From Ktedonobacter racemifer DSM 44963 (GTDB lineage: Bacteria > Chloroflexota > Ktedonobacteria > Ktedonobacterales > Ktedonobacteraceae): DNA of 64,000 nucleotides. Of the stretch, positions 49,790-60,276 are shown piece by piece. Positions within the stretch are counted from its first letter, which is position 1. Every line of letters begins with the position of its first letter. The translations under genes were made by a program, and so were the position numbers. The notes beneath the pieces are model-generated. The model was not told the DNA's origin and did not search any database. It worked only from the letters and a program-made list of their open reading frames with translations. The stretch is from positions 2,046,001-2,110,000 of the forward strand of contig NZ_ADVG01000002.1 of assembly GCF_000178855.1 (NCBI RefSeq), written 5' to 3'.

Positions 49790-51073
49790 GTGAGCATTCT
49801 TATTACCATTCTCGAAGGTGTCTATCTACTTATTGCGTTTATTATGGCCGTACAAGCCATTTTCAATATTCGGTTGCGTCTCTTCATCTGGGAAACGCCA
49901 GAACATGCCTGGCTCAATAGCGCCCCGACCGTCTACCTCGATCCCTGCCTGACCTTTACTATTCTGCTGCCGGCGCGCCACGAGGAAGAGGTCCTACGCG
50001 AAACAATGCAGAAAATCTATGATCTCAACTATCCAAAAGATTTATTACAAATTATCGCTATCTGTCGCGAGGACGATCCCAACACCATTGCCGAAGCCCA
50101 GGCCAAGATCGATGAATTAGGTGACCCCAATGTACAACTCCTGGTCTTTAATGACAAACCCATCAATAAACCGCATGGACTCAACCTCGCGCTCCAGGTC
50201 GCACGCGGCGATGTCGTGACGATTTTTGATGCCGAGGATGAGCCTCACCCGGATATCCTCAACATTATCAATACCACGATGCTTACTGAGGACATCGACG
50301 TGGTCCAGAGTGGGGTACAATTAATGAACCACAACACGAAGTGGTTCTGCTTCCTGAATGTTCTCGAATACTTCTTCTGGTTTAAATCCTCCCTGCATTT
50401 CTTCGCCAACGTAGGCATGACGCCCCTTGGTGGCAATACCGTCTTCGTCCGGCGCGAACTGATGGAGACTCTGGGTGGCTGGGACGAGACCTGCCTGACC
50501 GAAGATGCCGACCTGGGCATTCGCCTGGCGCTCTCCCACGCACGCATGCGCGTCATTTACGACGATGAGTTTGTGACACGCGAGGAGACCCCCCACACTA
50601 TTGAGCAGTTTATCAAGCAACGGACTCGCTGGAACCAGGGCTTTATCCAGATTCTCTTCAAAGGCGAGTGGCTAAAACTGGAGAGTCTCTACCAACGCCT
50701 GCTCGCTTTCTATGTCCTGGTGCTCCCAGAGGTACAGGCATTCTTTACCCTGCTCGTCCCAGTTTCGCTGCTCACCTTTTTCTTTATTAAATTACCTCTC
50801 TGGATATCTTTATTGACGTTCTTGCCACTCTACATCTTTATCATGGGCATCTTTATCGACCAGGCAGGGCTGTATGAGTTTCTTAAAGCGCATGGGCGTT
50901 CATGGAGTATACGCGAGGCCGCCATCATGCTTTTCGCCTCGGTTCCCTACCAGTTTCTTCTAGGCCTGGGCGCCCTGCGCGCGGTCGCCCGCTTTATTCA
51001 GGGCGCGACCAATTGGGAGAAAACGGCCCATATTGGTCAGCATAGACAGAAAGAGCTAAACACTTTTATTTAG
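49790..51073 (+). CDS. Membrane-bound family 2 glycosyltransferase
   Basis: A 427-residue processive-type GT2. One N-terminal membrane segment (about 5-22) is followed by the catalytic domain: LTFTILLPARHEEEVLRETM, the DxD-type IFDAEDEPHPDIL, TPLGGNTVFVRRE, EDADLGIRL and QRTRWNQGF, the cellulose-synthase-like (Q/R)xxRW motif. Three or four C-terminal membrane segments would form a channel. It probably builds an exopolysaccharide or polymerises a lipid-linked glycan. The start is GTG at 49790 with GGAGAAAG upstream. The GT39-type gene follows after 15 bp. Confidence 0.87.
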   Translation: MSILITILEGVYLLIAFIMAVQAIFNIRLRLFIWETPEHAWLNSAPTVYLDPCLTFTILLPARHEEEVLRETMQKIYDLNYPKDLLQIIAICREDDPNTIAEAQAKIDELGDPNVQLLVFNDKPINKPHGLNLALQVARGDVVTIFDAEDEPHPDILNIINTTMLTEDIDVVQSGVQLMNHNTKWFCFLNVLEYFFWFKSSLHFFANVGMTPLGGNTVFVRRELMETLGGWDETCLTEDADLGIRLALSHARMRVIYDDEFVTREETPHTIEQFIKQRTRWNQGFIQILFKGEWLKLESLYQRLLAFYVLVLPEVQAFFTLLVPVSLLTFFFIKLPLWISLLTFLPLYIFIMGIFIDQAGLYEFLKAHGRSWSIREAAIMLFASVPYQFLLGLGALRAVARFIQGATNWEKTAHIGQHRQKELNTFI

Positions 51074-51088
51074 ATAGGTGGTTGATTT

Positions 51089-52951
51089 GTGGTAAGAGAT
51101 GAAACACAACAGCAAGCGAGCAGACATATAGATACCCCGGCGCAATCCCTGCCAACGACTCCATGGCCAGGTATAGGTGCAGAGCAGCAGCTTCCTGAGA
51201 GGCCACAGACCCACTCCTTGCCCCAGGGGCGGCTCATCTTACATAAGCAGGAAAACTTTTATGTCAGTACAGTCAATCGCAGACACCAACGTGTCCACCC
51301 CTTGCGCAAGCCAACCGGGGTAACCAGCGCGCTCCCCAAGATTCTACCGCAACAACAGACACGCATCGCCGACAGCGAGACACGTCGCATGCCTCGTCTG
51401 GACACGCTCAACACAACGCGAAGATCACGCTTTCCGATCCCTCTCTGGTTGGAGACGCTTGGACTCTTGCTGGTTCTTGTTGGAATTGGTCTCGCCCACG
51501 CCTATAATATGTTCAACTATCCACGCTACGAACTGGACGAGGGCACCTATATAGCCAGTGCCTGGTCCATTCTCCAGGGACAACTCATGCCCTATGCTTA
51601 TGGCTACGCGCATCCACCCGCGGGCTGGATCCAGCTTGCCACCTGGATTCCACTCTTCAATGGCTTCTTTGCCTTTGGCAACGCGCTCAATACAGGGCGC
51701 GCCATTGTCTTACTCTATAAATTGGGAAGCGCGCTCCTGGTTTACCTGATAACACGCCGCCTCTCGGCTCGGCGCAGTCTGGGGCTGCTTGCTATGGTTA
51801 TCTTCGCGCTGACACCTCTTGGTATCACCTATCAGCGTGAGATCTATCTCGATAATATCGCCATCTTCTGGTTCTTGCTCTCGCTCTTCCTGCTCGTCAC
51901 CGGTAATAGCCGCCTGCGAGCGATCATCTTCTCGGCCCTCACGCTGGGGATAGCCATTCTCTCTAAAGAGGTGCTCATCCTCCTTATGCCGGCAATGCTA
52001 TATGCTGTCTGGCTGTATACGACATCTTTCCAACGCAAGTTCGCGCTGGTGGCATTTGGCTATACCACGCTAGCACTCTGCTCGGCCTGGATTCTCATGG
52101 CTCTGATGCGTGGCGAGTTCTTCTCCTATACATGGCATCTCCCCTGGGATAACCACGCGCACTTGAGCCTGTTACAGACCATCCTTGAGCAGACAAAACG
52201 GACCCAGAGCGAAGGCAGCCTGGGCACCAGCTTCAGCCAGTGGATGGGGCTGGATAGTCTCCTGGTCGTCATAAGTATTGTAGCGCCCGTGTTTAACCTG
52301 GTGTTTGGCTTCCGCCAGCGCAATCAGTTGCTCCTCTCCCTGCTGGCACTCAGCTTCTGGCTGCTCTTCATTCGTGGAGGGGTCGTCTTTCCCTACTACA
52401 TTATTCCGCTCATTCCCCTCGTAGCCATGAACTGCGCCTTCACCTGCGCTACTCTGGCGCGCTGGATAAGCCAGGTCACGCGCTTACCCCTTTTGCAGGG
52501 TATCCTGGTCCTGCTCGCTATCGCGGCCATAGTCCCATACGATATCCTGCACGCCCAGCCCATCTATACTCACGACTATGCACAGGAGCAGCGCCAGGCC
52601 ATGGATTGGATGCGTGAGCACCTGCCCCGCAACACTGTTGTCGTCATTCCCCCCCAGTACTTTGTGGATATGCGCGTAAGTGGAGGCGAGGCCGTGGGAG
52701 CGCATTCTCCCTTTCCGAAAGCGCAACTCTTCTTTAACGTTGCCACTGATCCATCCATCTATCACGACCAGCTCAAAGACAACTGGCAGAATATTGACTA
52801 CATCCTTGTCGATCCCGATGTCATACTCCATCTCAATATGATCCGGGAAGTTAAAGGTGGCAGCTCCATCCTCCAGCAGGCCCTCAAGCACTCCGTTGAG
52901 CGTGCACACTTCTATGACATCAGCATCTACCAGGTTCAACATAAGATTTGA
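51089..52951 (+). CDS. GT39/ArnT-like lipid-linked glycosyltransferase
   Basis: A 620-residue GT-C fold membrane enzyme. The first about 118 residues are a Gln/Pro-rich cytosolic tail. After the first membrane segment (about 125-142), the outside loop has the catalytic acidic motif in YELDEGTYIASAWSILQGQL, as in protein mannosyltransferases and ArnT. About eleven further membrane segments follow, then a C-terminal outside domain of about 110 residues (MDWMREHLPRNTVVVIPPQY). It would transfer sugar from a polyprenyl phosphate to an envelope acceptor. It starts with GTG at 51089, 15 bp after the GT2 gene, and they likely work together. A palindrome covers its stop. Confidence 0.87.
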   Translation: MVRDETQQQASRHIDTPAQSLPTTPWPGIGAEQQLPERPQTHSLPQGRLILHKQENFYVSTVNRRHQRVHPLRKPTGVTSALPKILPQQQTRIADSETRRMPRLDTLNTTRRSRFPIPLWLETLGLLLVLVGIGLAHAYNMFNYPRYELDEGTYIASAWSILQGQLMPYAYGYAHPPAGWIQLATWIPLFNGFFAFGNALNTGRAIVLLYKLGSALLVYLITRRLSARRSLGLLAMVIFALTPLGITYQREIYLDNIAIFWFLLSLFLLVTGNSRLRAIIFSALTLGIAILSKEVLILLMPAMLYAVWLYTTSFQRKFALVAFGYTTLALCSAWILMALMRGEFFSYTWHLPWDNHAHLSLLQTILEQTKRTQSEGSLGTSFSQWMGLDSLLVVISIVAPVFNLVFGFRQRNQLLLSLLALSFWLLFIRGGVVFPYYIIPLIPLVAMNCAFTCATLARWISQVTRLPLLQGILVLLAIAAIVPYDILHAQPIYTHDYAQEQRQAMDWMREHLPRNTVVVIPPQYFVDMRVSGGEAVGAHSPFPKAQLFFNVATDPSIYHDQLKDNWQNIDYILVDPDVILHLNMIREVKGGSSILQQALKHSVERAHFYDISIYQVQHKI

Positions 52952-53005
52952 TGGATGAGAGAGCATGGCGACCTGCGGCCGCCATGCTCTCTCATCCATC
53001 AAATC
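52945..53005. repeat. Inverted repeat, 26-bp arms, covering a stop codon
   Basis: Arms 52945-52970 and 52980-53005 pair perfectly. The loop can continue as CC-TGC-GG over an A/C mismatch. The left arm includes the stop codon of the GT39-type gene. Confidence 0.9.
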
Positions 53006-53173
53006 AGATCTTAAATAGATAATTTTGCATATAAACCTCAAATATCTATAAGTACCACGCATCTAGATAACTGCATATTTAAGCAGTATGATTAATACAC
53101 AGCCGGTATCATATTCTGGTAGGTGGTGTGGCGGGCACGAGAAGTGGGATTTGTTGGAAGGGAAGAGTGAGAT

Positions 53174-54340
53174 ATGGATGCAAGCAAAACTGCTGGATAC
53201 CAGCCTGTCAGCATTGTACGTACCGTTGAGGGGATTGAAGAGGCAACGCACCGCGCCATCGCGGGCATAGGCGGCATGGAAACGGTAATGCGGGGTGCGA
53301 AAGTGGCGGTACTCAAACCGAACTTTGTCGCGGGAAGGCGTGCCGAGACGGGAGCTACCACCAGTTTCGCCGTACTCAAAGCCGTGGCTGAGGAGGTGCA
53401 CGCCTGCGGGGCCGAGCCTGTGCTCTGCGAAATGCCAGGGACAGAGTTTGATCGCGAGGCGACCTATACTCTGCTGGGAGTAGAGGGGTTCTGCGCACGC
53501 CACAAGATTCGCATTGCTCGCCTGGACCTCGAAGGCGGCACGAGCGAGTGGCGCGAGGTGCATCCCACGGGAGCGAAACGCCTGCGCTCCTTCGAGCTCC
53601 CACGCCTGCTGGATGATGCTCGTCTGATCAACCTGCCCGTTTTAAAAACCCACGTCGTCTCTGGCATGACACTGAGCATGAAGAACCTTATGGGGCTACT
53701 TCCCAGACCCGCCCGTCGCGCGATGCATACCCTGGGGATAGATCAATGTATCGTGGATATGAATCTGGGCCTGCAAGCAGATCTCAACATTGTCGATGGG
53801 AGTGTGGGACAGGATGGCGAGGGTCCCCTGTATGGCGAGAAGGCGAATCTCCAGGTCCTGGTTGCTGGTCGCAGTAGCCTGGCCGTCGACCTGGCCTGCT
53901 GTAGCCTGGTGAATGTGTCACCACGCGCTATTCCTCACCTGCGCCTGGCCCTGAAACACTTTGGTCAGCCCGAGATACACTTTACTCACGAACTGCCCCA
54001 ACCTCTCAAGACCTTTCGTCTTCCCCGGCAAAATAGCCTCTACCGTCTTCTCTTCTGGCTGATGTACCCCCTCGACTACCCCTATACCTGGCTCGCCCAG
54101 CGCGGCAAACATCTCTGTACCACTCTCTATAGTACAGGTCTGGTAGGTACACACCCCGTCATCGAGCGCGAGCGATGCACCCGGTGCGGCGAGTGTGTGC
54201 GCGCCTGCCCTCTCCCCGAGGCCATCAACCTCCAGACACTCAAGGTCAATTACACTACCTGCCAGCGCTGCCTGCTCTGCTACGAGGCCTGTCCTGAGCA
54301 GGCGATCAGCGTCAAGGGTTATTCAGGAGCGCGCTCATGA
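53174..54340 (+). CDS. DUF362 protein with C-terminal 2x[4Fe-4S] ferredoxin domain
   Basis: A 388-residue iron-sulphur protein. The DUF362 domain spans about 10-290 (KVAVLKPNFVAGRRAETGAT, LINLPVLKTHVVSGMTLSMK and KNLMGLLPR). The C-terminal ferredoxin-like domain has two clusters: CTRCGECVRACPLPEA and CQRCLLCYEACPEQA. DUF362 proteins occur with oxidoreductases and maturation enzymes, but their reaction is unknown. GGAAGAG lies before the ATG. Its stop overlaps the start of the epimerase gene by 4 bp (ATGA), which implies translational coupling. Confidence 0.9.
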   Translation: MDASKTAGYQPVSIVRTVEGIEEATHRAIAGIGGMETVMRGAKVAVLKPNFVAGRRAETGATTSFAVLKAVAEEVHACGAEPVLCEMPGTEFDREATYTLLGVEGFCARHKIRIARLDLEGGTSEWREVHPTGAKRLRSFELPRLLDDARLINLPVLKTHVVSGMTLSMKNLMGLLPRPARRAMHTLGIDQCIVDMNLGLQADLNIVDGSVGQDGEGPLYGEKANLQVLVAGRSSLAVDLACCSLVNVSPRAIPHLRLALKHFGQPEIHFTHELPQPLKTFRLPRQNSLYRLLFWLMYPLDYPYTWLAQRGKHLCTTLYSTGLVGTHPVIERERCTRCGECVRACPLPEAINLQTLKVNYTTCQRCLLCYEACPEQAISVKGYSGARS

Positions 54341-55320
54341 AGGTCCTGGTCACTGGCGCGACTGGCTTTCTGGGTGCGGCCCTGGTCGGGCGGCTCCTGG
54401 CGGAAGGAGAGAGGGTGCGTGTCCTGGCACGCGATGCCTATAAAGCTCATCGCCTCTTCGGTACACGCGTAGAGATTCTCCAGGGTAACCTGCTGGAAGC
54501 CCCCAAGGTAGCGGCCGCGCTCAAGGATATCGAGGTCATCTATCACCTCGCAGGGCGCCTCTACCATCCCAGCATTCCAGCAGCACACTATTTCGAGACG
54601 CATGTGGAGGGCACGCGCGTGCTCCTGCAGTGCTGTCGCGACCTCCCAGGGCTGAGCCGCCTGGTCCACTGTAGTACTACCGGCGTCTATGGCGTCACTG
54701 GCCTGAACGCGGTTGATGAAGCCAGTCCATACGCGCCGACCAATCCCTATGAGCAAAGCAAGTTGGCGGGAGAAGAGTTGGTGATACAAGCTCATGCCGA
54801 AGCGCAGCTTCCCGTCACAGTGGTACGTCCCGCCCTGGTCTATGGGCCGGGAGACCTTCACCTCCTCGGCTTCTTCCGCCAGGTCGCTCGCGGTCTGCCC
54901 GCCACTATCGCTGGCGGCTGTGCCTATATTCACCCTATCTACATCGATGATATGAGCCGATCATTTCTCCTGGCAGCACGCCTCCCGCATGCCATTGGAC
55001 GCTGCTATAACGTCGCGGGACATTTCCCGGTCAGCTTTACGGATCTAGCAGGTACAATTGCCAACGTTCTTAAACGCCACCCCTGTCCGCTGAGTCTCCC
55101 CACCTGGATGGCTTATGGTGCGGCAATGATCTTTCGCTGGCTGCCAGGCATAGGCGAGGCCAGTGCCCCTCTGACCACCAGCCGGATCGACTTTCTTACG
55201 CATAGCCGCATCTATAGCTGCGAACGTGCTCGGCGTGAGCTGCAATTTACGCCTCAGGTTGAACTCAATGACGGCATCCACTATACCATTGCCTGGTACC
55301 GCGAACATGGTTACCTTTAA
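54337..55320 (+). CDS. NAD-dependent epimerase/dehydratase (extended SDR)
   Basis: A 327-residue extended short-chain dehydrogenase. The dinucleotide motif is VTGATGFLGAALVGRL, followed by VIYHLAGRLY, the catalytic Ser in VHCSTTGVYG and YEQSKLAGE with YxxxK. The C-terminal half (VRPALVYGPGDLHLL, then GGCAYIHPIYIDDMSRSFLL) resembles sugar-nucleotide epimerases and 3-beta-HSD-type enzymes. It overlaps the DUF362 gene by 4 bp. Substrate probably a nucleotide sugar or a lipid; unclear. Confidence 0.9.
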   Translation: MKVLVTGATGFLGAALVGRLLAEGERVRVLARDAYKAHRLFGTRVEILQGNLLEAPKVAAALKDIEVIYHLAGRLYHPSIPAAHYFETHVEGTRVLLQCCRDLPGLSRLVHCSTTGVYGVTGLNAVDEASPYAPTNPYEQSKLAGEELVIQAHAEAQLPVTVVRPALVYGPGDLHLLGFFRQVARGLPATIAGGCAYIHPIYIDDMSRSFLLAARLPHAIGRCYNVAGHFPVSFTDLAGTIANVLKRHPCPLSLPTWMAYGAAMIFRWLPGIGEASAPLTTSRIDFLTHSRIYSCERARRELQFTPQVELNDGIHYTIAWYREHGYL

Positions 55321-55388
55321 TGGAAGAGTAGAATGGGATGGGATGCGGGCGGGGCCCGCATCCCATCCCATTCTACTCTTCCATTAAA
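55316..55388. repeat. Long perfect inverted repeat, 35-bp arms, GGG loop
   Basis: Arms 55316-55350 and 55354-55388 pair perfectly around GGG. The left arm includes the TAA of the epimerase gene. It separates that gene from the atp operon on the same strand. Confidence 0.93.
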
Positions 55389-55471
55389 TTATACCTACAG
55401 CAAGCTTGCGAGCTGGAATGGGCGACTTTTGAGAAGCCATGGGAGAAAAAAGAACTAACATTGCACAAATT

Positions 55472-55500
55472 TTGTTGCCTGTGCTATAATCCCATAGGTA
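55472..55500 (+). promoter_or_regulatory. atp operon promoter, TTGTTG-N17-TATAAT
   Basis: TTGTTG (55472-55477), exact 17-bp spacer and perfect TATAAT (55495-55500), 33 bp before the atpI start. It lies between the epimerase palindrome and atpI. Confidence 0.65.
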
Positions 55501-55533
55501 CAATAAGAAGAGAAGATAGATGGGATTTTTAAG

Positions 55534-55755
55534 ATGAAGCGACAGCCGCCGAACCCAGTCTGGGCGAACTTGGCGTTAGTTGGACAGCTTGGCTTCACTA
55601 TCGCAGTTCCCATTATTCTACTTGCCGTTGTAGGAACTTTGCTCGACGGTTGGTTACACACCAAACCGTTATTTATACTGCTCGGGCTGCTGCTTGGCCT
55701 GATCTCTGGCATCTACGGTGCATACCGTTTGTTAAAAAACTCACAGGTTTTATAG
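55534..55755 (+). CDS. atpI: ATP synthase accessory protein AtpI/AtpZ
   Basis: A 73-residue membrane protein with two segments (LGFTIAVPIILLAVVGTLL and LFILLGLLLGLISGIYGAYR). The G-x-LLD-G-x-hairpin is typical of the short AtpI/AtpZ family that precedes atpB and assists c-ring assembly or Mg transport. It is the first gene of the atp operon. Only a weak ribosome-binding site (GATTTTTAAG) is seen. Confidence 0.85.
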   Translation: MKRQPPNPVWANLALVGQLGFTIAVPIILLAVVGTLLDGWLHTKPLFILLGLLLGLISGIYGAYRLLKNSQVL

Positions 55756-55877
55756 GTTTTTGCATATCCTGGACATAAGCCAGGGATACAGGGCCTACTG
55801 TTGGGAGCAAAACGGAACCGCTATTTACTGACAAGGAGATCCAGCTGGCAGGGTCCGCCGCAACTGGAGGACGCCAC

Positions 55878-56759
55878 GTGAATCTCTGGAGACTTCCTCA
55901 CGTACAACTCGCACCGGAAGTTATCTTCACGATTGCAGGTTTCCAGGTTACTAATACCTTATTCTGTACCTGGATTTCCATTGTCGTACTTATCGCTCTT
56001 TTCTTTTTCGCGACACGCAGAGGTGATATGATTCCCCGTGGTCTGCAAAATGCCATGGAGGTTATCGTTGAATTTCTGCTGAATCTGGCCGAAAATATAA
56101 CAGGAAAGAAAAACGCGCGTAAGTTCTTTCCCCTGGCCGCTACGTTCTTCTGCTTTATCCTGGTTTCCAACCTGCTTGACGTCATCCCTGGTGTCGACTC
56201 GATTGGTTCTATTAATCCGGAAGAACTGCCCAAGGGAGCCCATCCAGGCATTCTCCTGTGGGGTGACGCTTCAAACGCGCTCATTCCCTGGATTCGCCCT
56301 GCCACGACCGATCTCAATCTAACGATTGCGATGGCTCTGATCGCGGTTATCACCGCGCAGTGCGTTGGCTTCGCGACGCTTGGCTTTAAAGAGCATACTA
56401 TGAAGTACATCAATCTTCGTAGCCTGCTCAAGTTCTCAGGGACTGGCTTCATTGAAGTCTTCGTGGGCCTGCTCGAGATTGTCAGTGAACTCAGCCGCGT
56501 GCTTTCGCTGGCCTTCCGTCTCTTTGGCAACATCTTCGCTGGCAGCATCGTGCTGGCGGTCTTCGCCTTCCTGCTACCTGCTGTGGCAAACGTCATCTTC
56601 ATCCCATTTGAACTGTTTGTTGCCGCGGTCCAGGCCTTTGTCTTCGCCCTGTTGACGCTCATCTATCTGCAGCTCGCCGTCACCGGTCACGGTCACGACG
56701 AAGAGCATGGTGAGGAGGTCGATCTCAGTCAGACCTCGGCAGCAGGGAGCCACGCCTAG
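55878..56759 (+). CDS. atpB: F1Fo ATP synthase subunit a
   Basis: A 293-residue Fo stator subunit that forms the half-channels against the c-ring. The essential Arg is in SLAFRLFGNIFAGSIVLA, with the helix after it reading FELFVAAVQAFVFALLTLIYLQ. SNLLDVIPG marks the earlier membrane helix. Start GTG at 55878 with GGAGG upstream. A 120-bp spacer from atpI and a His/Glu-rich C-terminal tail (GHGHDEEHGEE) are notable; the latter could bind metal or act as a pH sensor, but that is a guess. Confidence 0.96.
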   Translation: MNLWRLPHVQLAPEVIFTIAGFQVTNTLFCTWISIVVLIALFFFATRRGDMIPRGLQNAMEVIVEFLLNLAENITGKKNARKFFPLAATFFCFILVSNLLDVIPGVDSIGSINPEELPKGAHPGILLWGDASNALIPWIRPATTDLNLTIAMALIAVITAQCVGFATLGFKEHTMKYINLRSLLKFSGTGFIEVFVGLLEIVSELSRVLSLAFRLFGNIFAGSIVLAVFAFLLPAVANVIFIPFELFVAAVQAFVFALLTLIYLQLAVTGHGHDEEHGEEVDLSQTSAAGSHA

Positions 56760-56917
56760 CCTAAAAGAGCGCAAGAGCCATGTGGGGCGGACTGCATCGT
56801 CCCATCAACGTATCGTACCTTTTCAATGTGCTTGCTACTCGCGGAATCACTCTGCGATTGCATAAATTAATTATACATTAAAATTACTGGACGCAACGTC
56901 CAGGGAGGATTATTCAG

Positions 56918-57133
56918 ATGTACAAAGAACTCGCTATCGCCCTCGCTATCGGTCTCGGAGCCATCGGTCCTGGTATTGGTATTGGTATCGCCGCCGGTCA
57001 GGCCTTCAACGCCATCGGCCGCAACCCTGAAGCCGCCCCTGTTATCCAGACCAACCTGATCCTGGGCCTGGCGTTCGCCGAAGCTATTGCTATCTACGCA
57101 CTGCTGGTCTCTCTGCTCATCAAATTTGTCTAG
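56918..57133 (+). CDS. atpE: F1Fo ATP synthase subunit c
   Basis: A 71-residue proteolipid, two membrane helices joined by a polar loop. Helix 1 has GPGIGIGIAAGQAFNAIGRNPEA; helix 2 carries the ion-binding Glu in GLAFAEAIAIYALL. The Gln and Ser/Thr that mark sodium-binding c subunits are absent, so proton coupling is expected. Reading: MYKELAIALAIGLGAIGPGI at the start. GGGAGG precedes the ATG. Confidence 0.96.
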   Translation: MYKELAIALAIGLGAIGPGIGIGIAAGQAFNAIGRNPEAAPVIQTNLILGLAFAEAIAIYALLVSLLIKFV

Positions 57134-57282
57134 CCCTGAATTATTTATTCTGAGGCTTCCCTATATGCGCACGACACAGAGACACAGCCAGTCGTAGACG
57201 TGGAGACAGACACGATGAGCTGCGTCTCCGTGTCGCGTATAGGGGACAAGTGATGGCATAACGCCATCAAGGAGGCAAAAAA

Positions 57283-57819
57283 ATGCAAGCACTTATTCTC
57301 GCTCAAGCGAGTGCGAGCAGCGGTGGACTTGGTATTAACGGTGCCTTCTTTATCTCGCAGTTGATTAGCTTTGGTGTCGTCTTCCTGATCCTGTGGCGCT
57401 GGGGCTTCCCAGCCCTGCTAAAGATCATGGATAAGCGCCAGGCGATCATCCGTGAAGGTATCGAAAACGCTGAGAAGGCCAAAAGAGATCTCGCTGAGGC
57501 CAATAACCGCGCTGAGCAGCTCCTTCTGGAAGCACGCCGCCAGTCAGCTGAGACCATCGAGCGTGCCAGCAAGAACGCACAGCAAGAAGCCAACCGCATC
57601 ATCGAAGAGGCCCAGGCCCGCGCTGAGCAGGTGGGGCAGCAGCAGATCGCTCGCATCCAGCAAGAGGCCAACCGCGCTCGCAATGAGCTGAGCCGCCAGG
57701 TAATCAACCTCTCTATCGAAGCCGCCGGCAAAGTCATCAACAAATCCGTTGATAGCAAAGACAATCGCCGCCTGGTGGAAGATTTTATCGTTGCCACTGA
57801 CCAGACGAGGAACAACTAA
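57283..57819 (+). CDS. atpF: F1Fo ATP synthase subunit b
   Basis: A 178-residue peripheral stalk subunit. One N-terminal membrane helix (about 22-42, FFISQLISFGVVFLILWRWG) is followed by a long coiled coil (45-165) rich in Ala/Glu/Arg/Gln. The junction motif FPALLKIMDKRQAIIREGIE is typical. Its stop (TAA) and the atpH start share one base. A spacer of about 150 bp separates it from atpE; AAGGAGG lies upstream of the ATG. Confidence 0.95.
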   Translation: MQALILAQASASSGGLGINGAFFISQLISFGVVFLILWRWGFPALLKIMDKRQAIIREGIENAEKAKRDLAEANNRAEQLLLEARRQSAETIERASKNAQQEANRIIEEAQARAEQVGQQQIARIQQEANRARNELSRQVINLSIEAAGKVINKSVDSKDNRRLVEDFIVATDQTRNN

Positions 57820-58406
57820 TGTTAAAAGGAGCGGTAGCACGCCGCTATGCCGGAGCCATCTTCGAGCTCGCGCGCAAGCAGAATACGCTTGATCGCACGC
57901 TTGAGGACGTGAAGGAGATCGCACGCCTCTTTTCGATTCGTAAACTGGCGTACCTCCTGCGCGAGCCAAAGGTTCCGACTAAGCGCAAAGAGACCGCGCT
58001 GCGCCAGGCTCTCGAGCCTCGGGTGTTGCCGACATCGCTCAACCTCGCTCTGTTGATCGTTCAGCGTGAACTGGTCGACGCTATGCCAAAAATTGCTGTC
58101 GAACTGGAACAACTGGTTCTGGACTATCGCAATCAGGCAATCGCCGAGGTGACAACGGCACAGCCCCTCGATGAAGGGCAGCGCACGGTCTTGCAACAAG
58201 CATTAGAGAAGCGAACCGGGAAGAGTGTTATCATGCAGACCCGGGTCGATCCGAGCATTCTGGGTGGTGTCGTGGCTCGTGTGGGAGATCAGGTCATTGA
58301 TGGAAGCGTGCGTTTCCGTTTGCATGCCTTGCAGCAACGCTTGCTCAATGAAGCGGCTTCCAGCAGTCGAGATTTTTTCTCTGAGGAAGAGCCGGCACTA
58401 CGCTAA
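57819..58406 (+). CDS. atpH: F1Fo ATP synthase subunit delta
   Basis: A 195-residue stalk subunit linking the b dimer to the top of F1. The N-terminal domain begins VARRYAGAIFELARKQNTLD, and the C-terminal strand is VIMQTRVDPSILGGVVARVG, followed by the family D-x-S motif (IDGSVRFRLHALQQRL). It overlaps atpF by one base, implying coupled translation. A gap of 326 bp follows before atpA. Confidence 0.95.
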   Translation: MLKGAVARRYAGAIFELARKQNTLDRTLEDVKEIARLFSIRKLAYLLREPKVPTKRKETALRQALEPRVLPTSLNLALLIVQRELVDAMPKIAVELEQLVLDYRNQAIAEVTTAQPLDEGQRTVLQQALEKRTGKSVIMQTRVDPSILGGVVARVGDQVIDGSVRFRLHALQQRLLNEAASSSRDFFSEEEPALR

Positions 58407-58732
58407 GGCGCGCGAGGTCTCTTCCTCACCACTGTGATACTACCCTTTCGCTATCCGCCCATTGGCTCCTTATGCGAAAACCAACGCCACTATCGTGGCT
58501 AGCGCTTCGCGCTCAGGTTTCCGTAGAGGTAGCGGCTGGATACGTCTCGTAGAGAAGACCCCCTGTCACGCTTTCGTCCGCTCTCGTCCTGCCATCCCTT
58601 ACGGGATGCGGCCTGAAAACGGGCTTAAAACAAGCTTGAAACAAGCTTGAAATGACTAAGCGCACCGGCAAAGCAGACAACAAGAAACCGTAAGCAGACA
58701 GACCACTAGGATACGAAACTAGGAGGAATACG
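58407..58732. other. 326-bp gap inside the atp operon
   Basis: Unusually long for an atp cluster. No gene with a ribosome-binding site was found; a 62-codon frame at 58462 looks spurious. A short direct repeat (AAACAAGCTTGA twice, about 58631-58650) is the only notable structure. It may hold an internal promoter or an RNA processing site, but none was recognised. Confidence 0.55.
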
Positions 58733-60265
<1,533 letters not shown>

Positions 60266-60276
60266 GAGGTAGGCTG

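Noticed and set aside
55898..56662. 254-codon minus-strand frame across atpB
   Set aside because: Antisense shadow of atpB; composition is basic and Ser/Thr-rich with no known domain.
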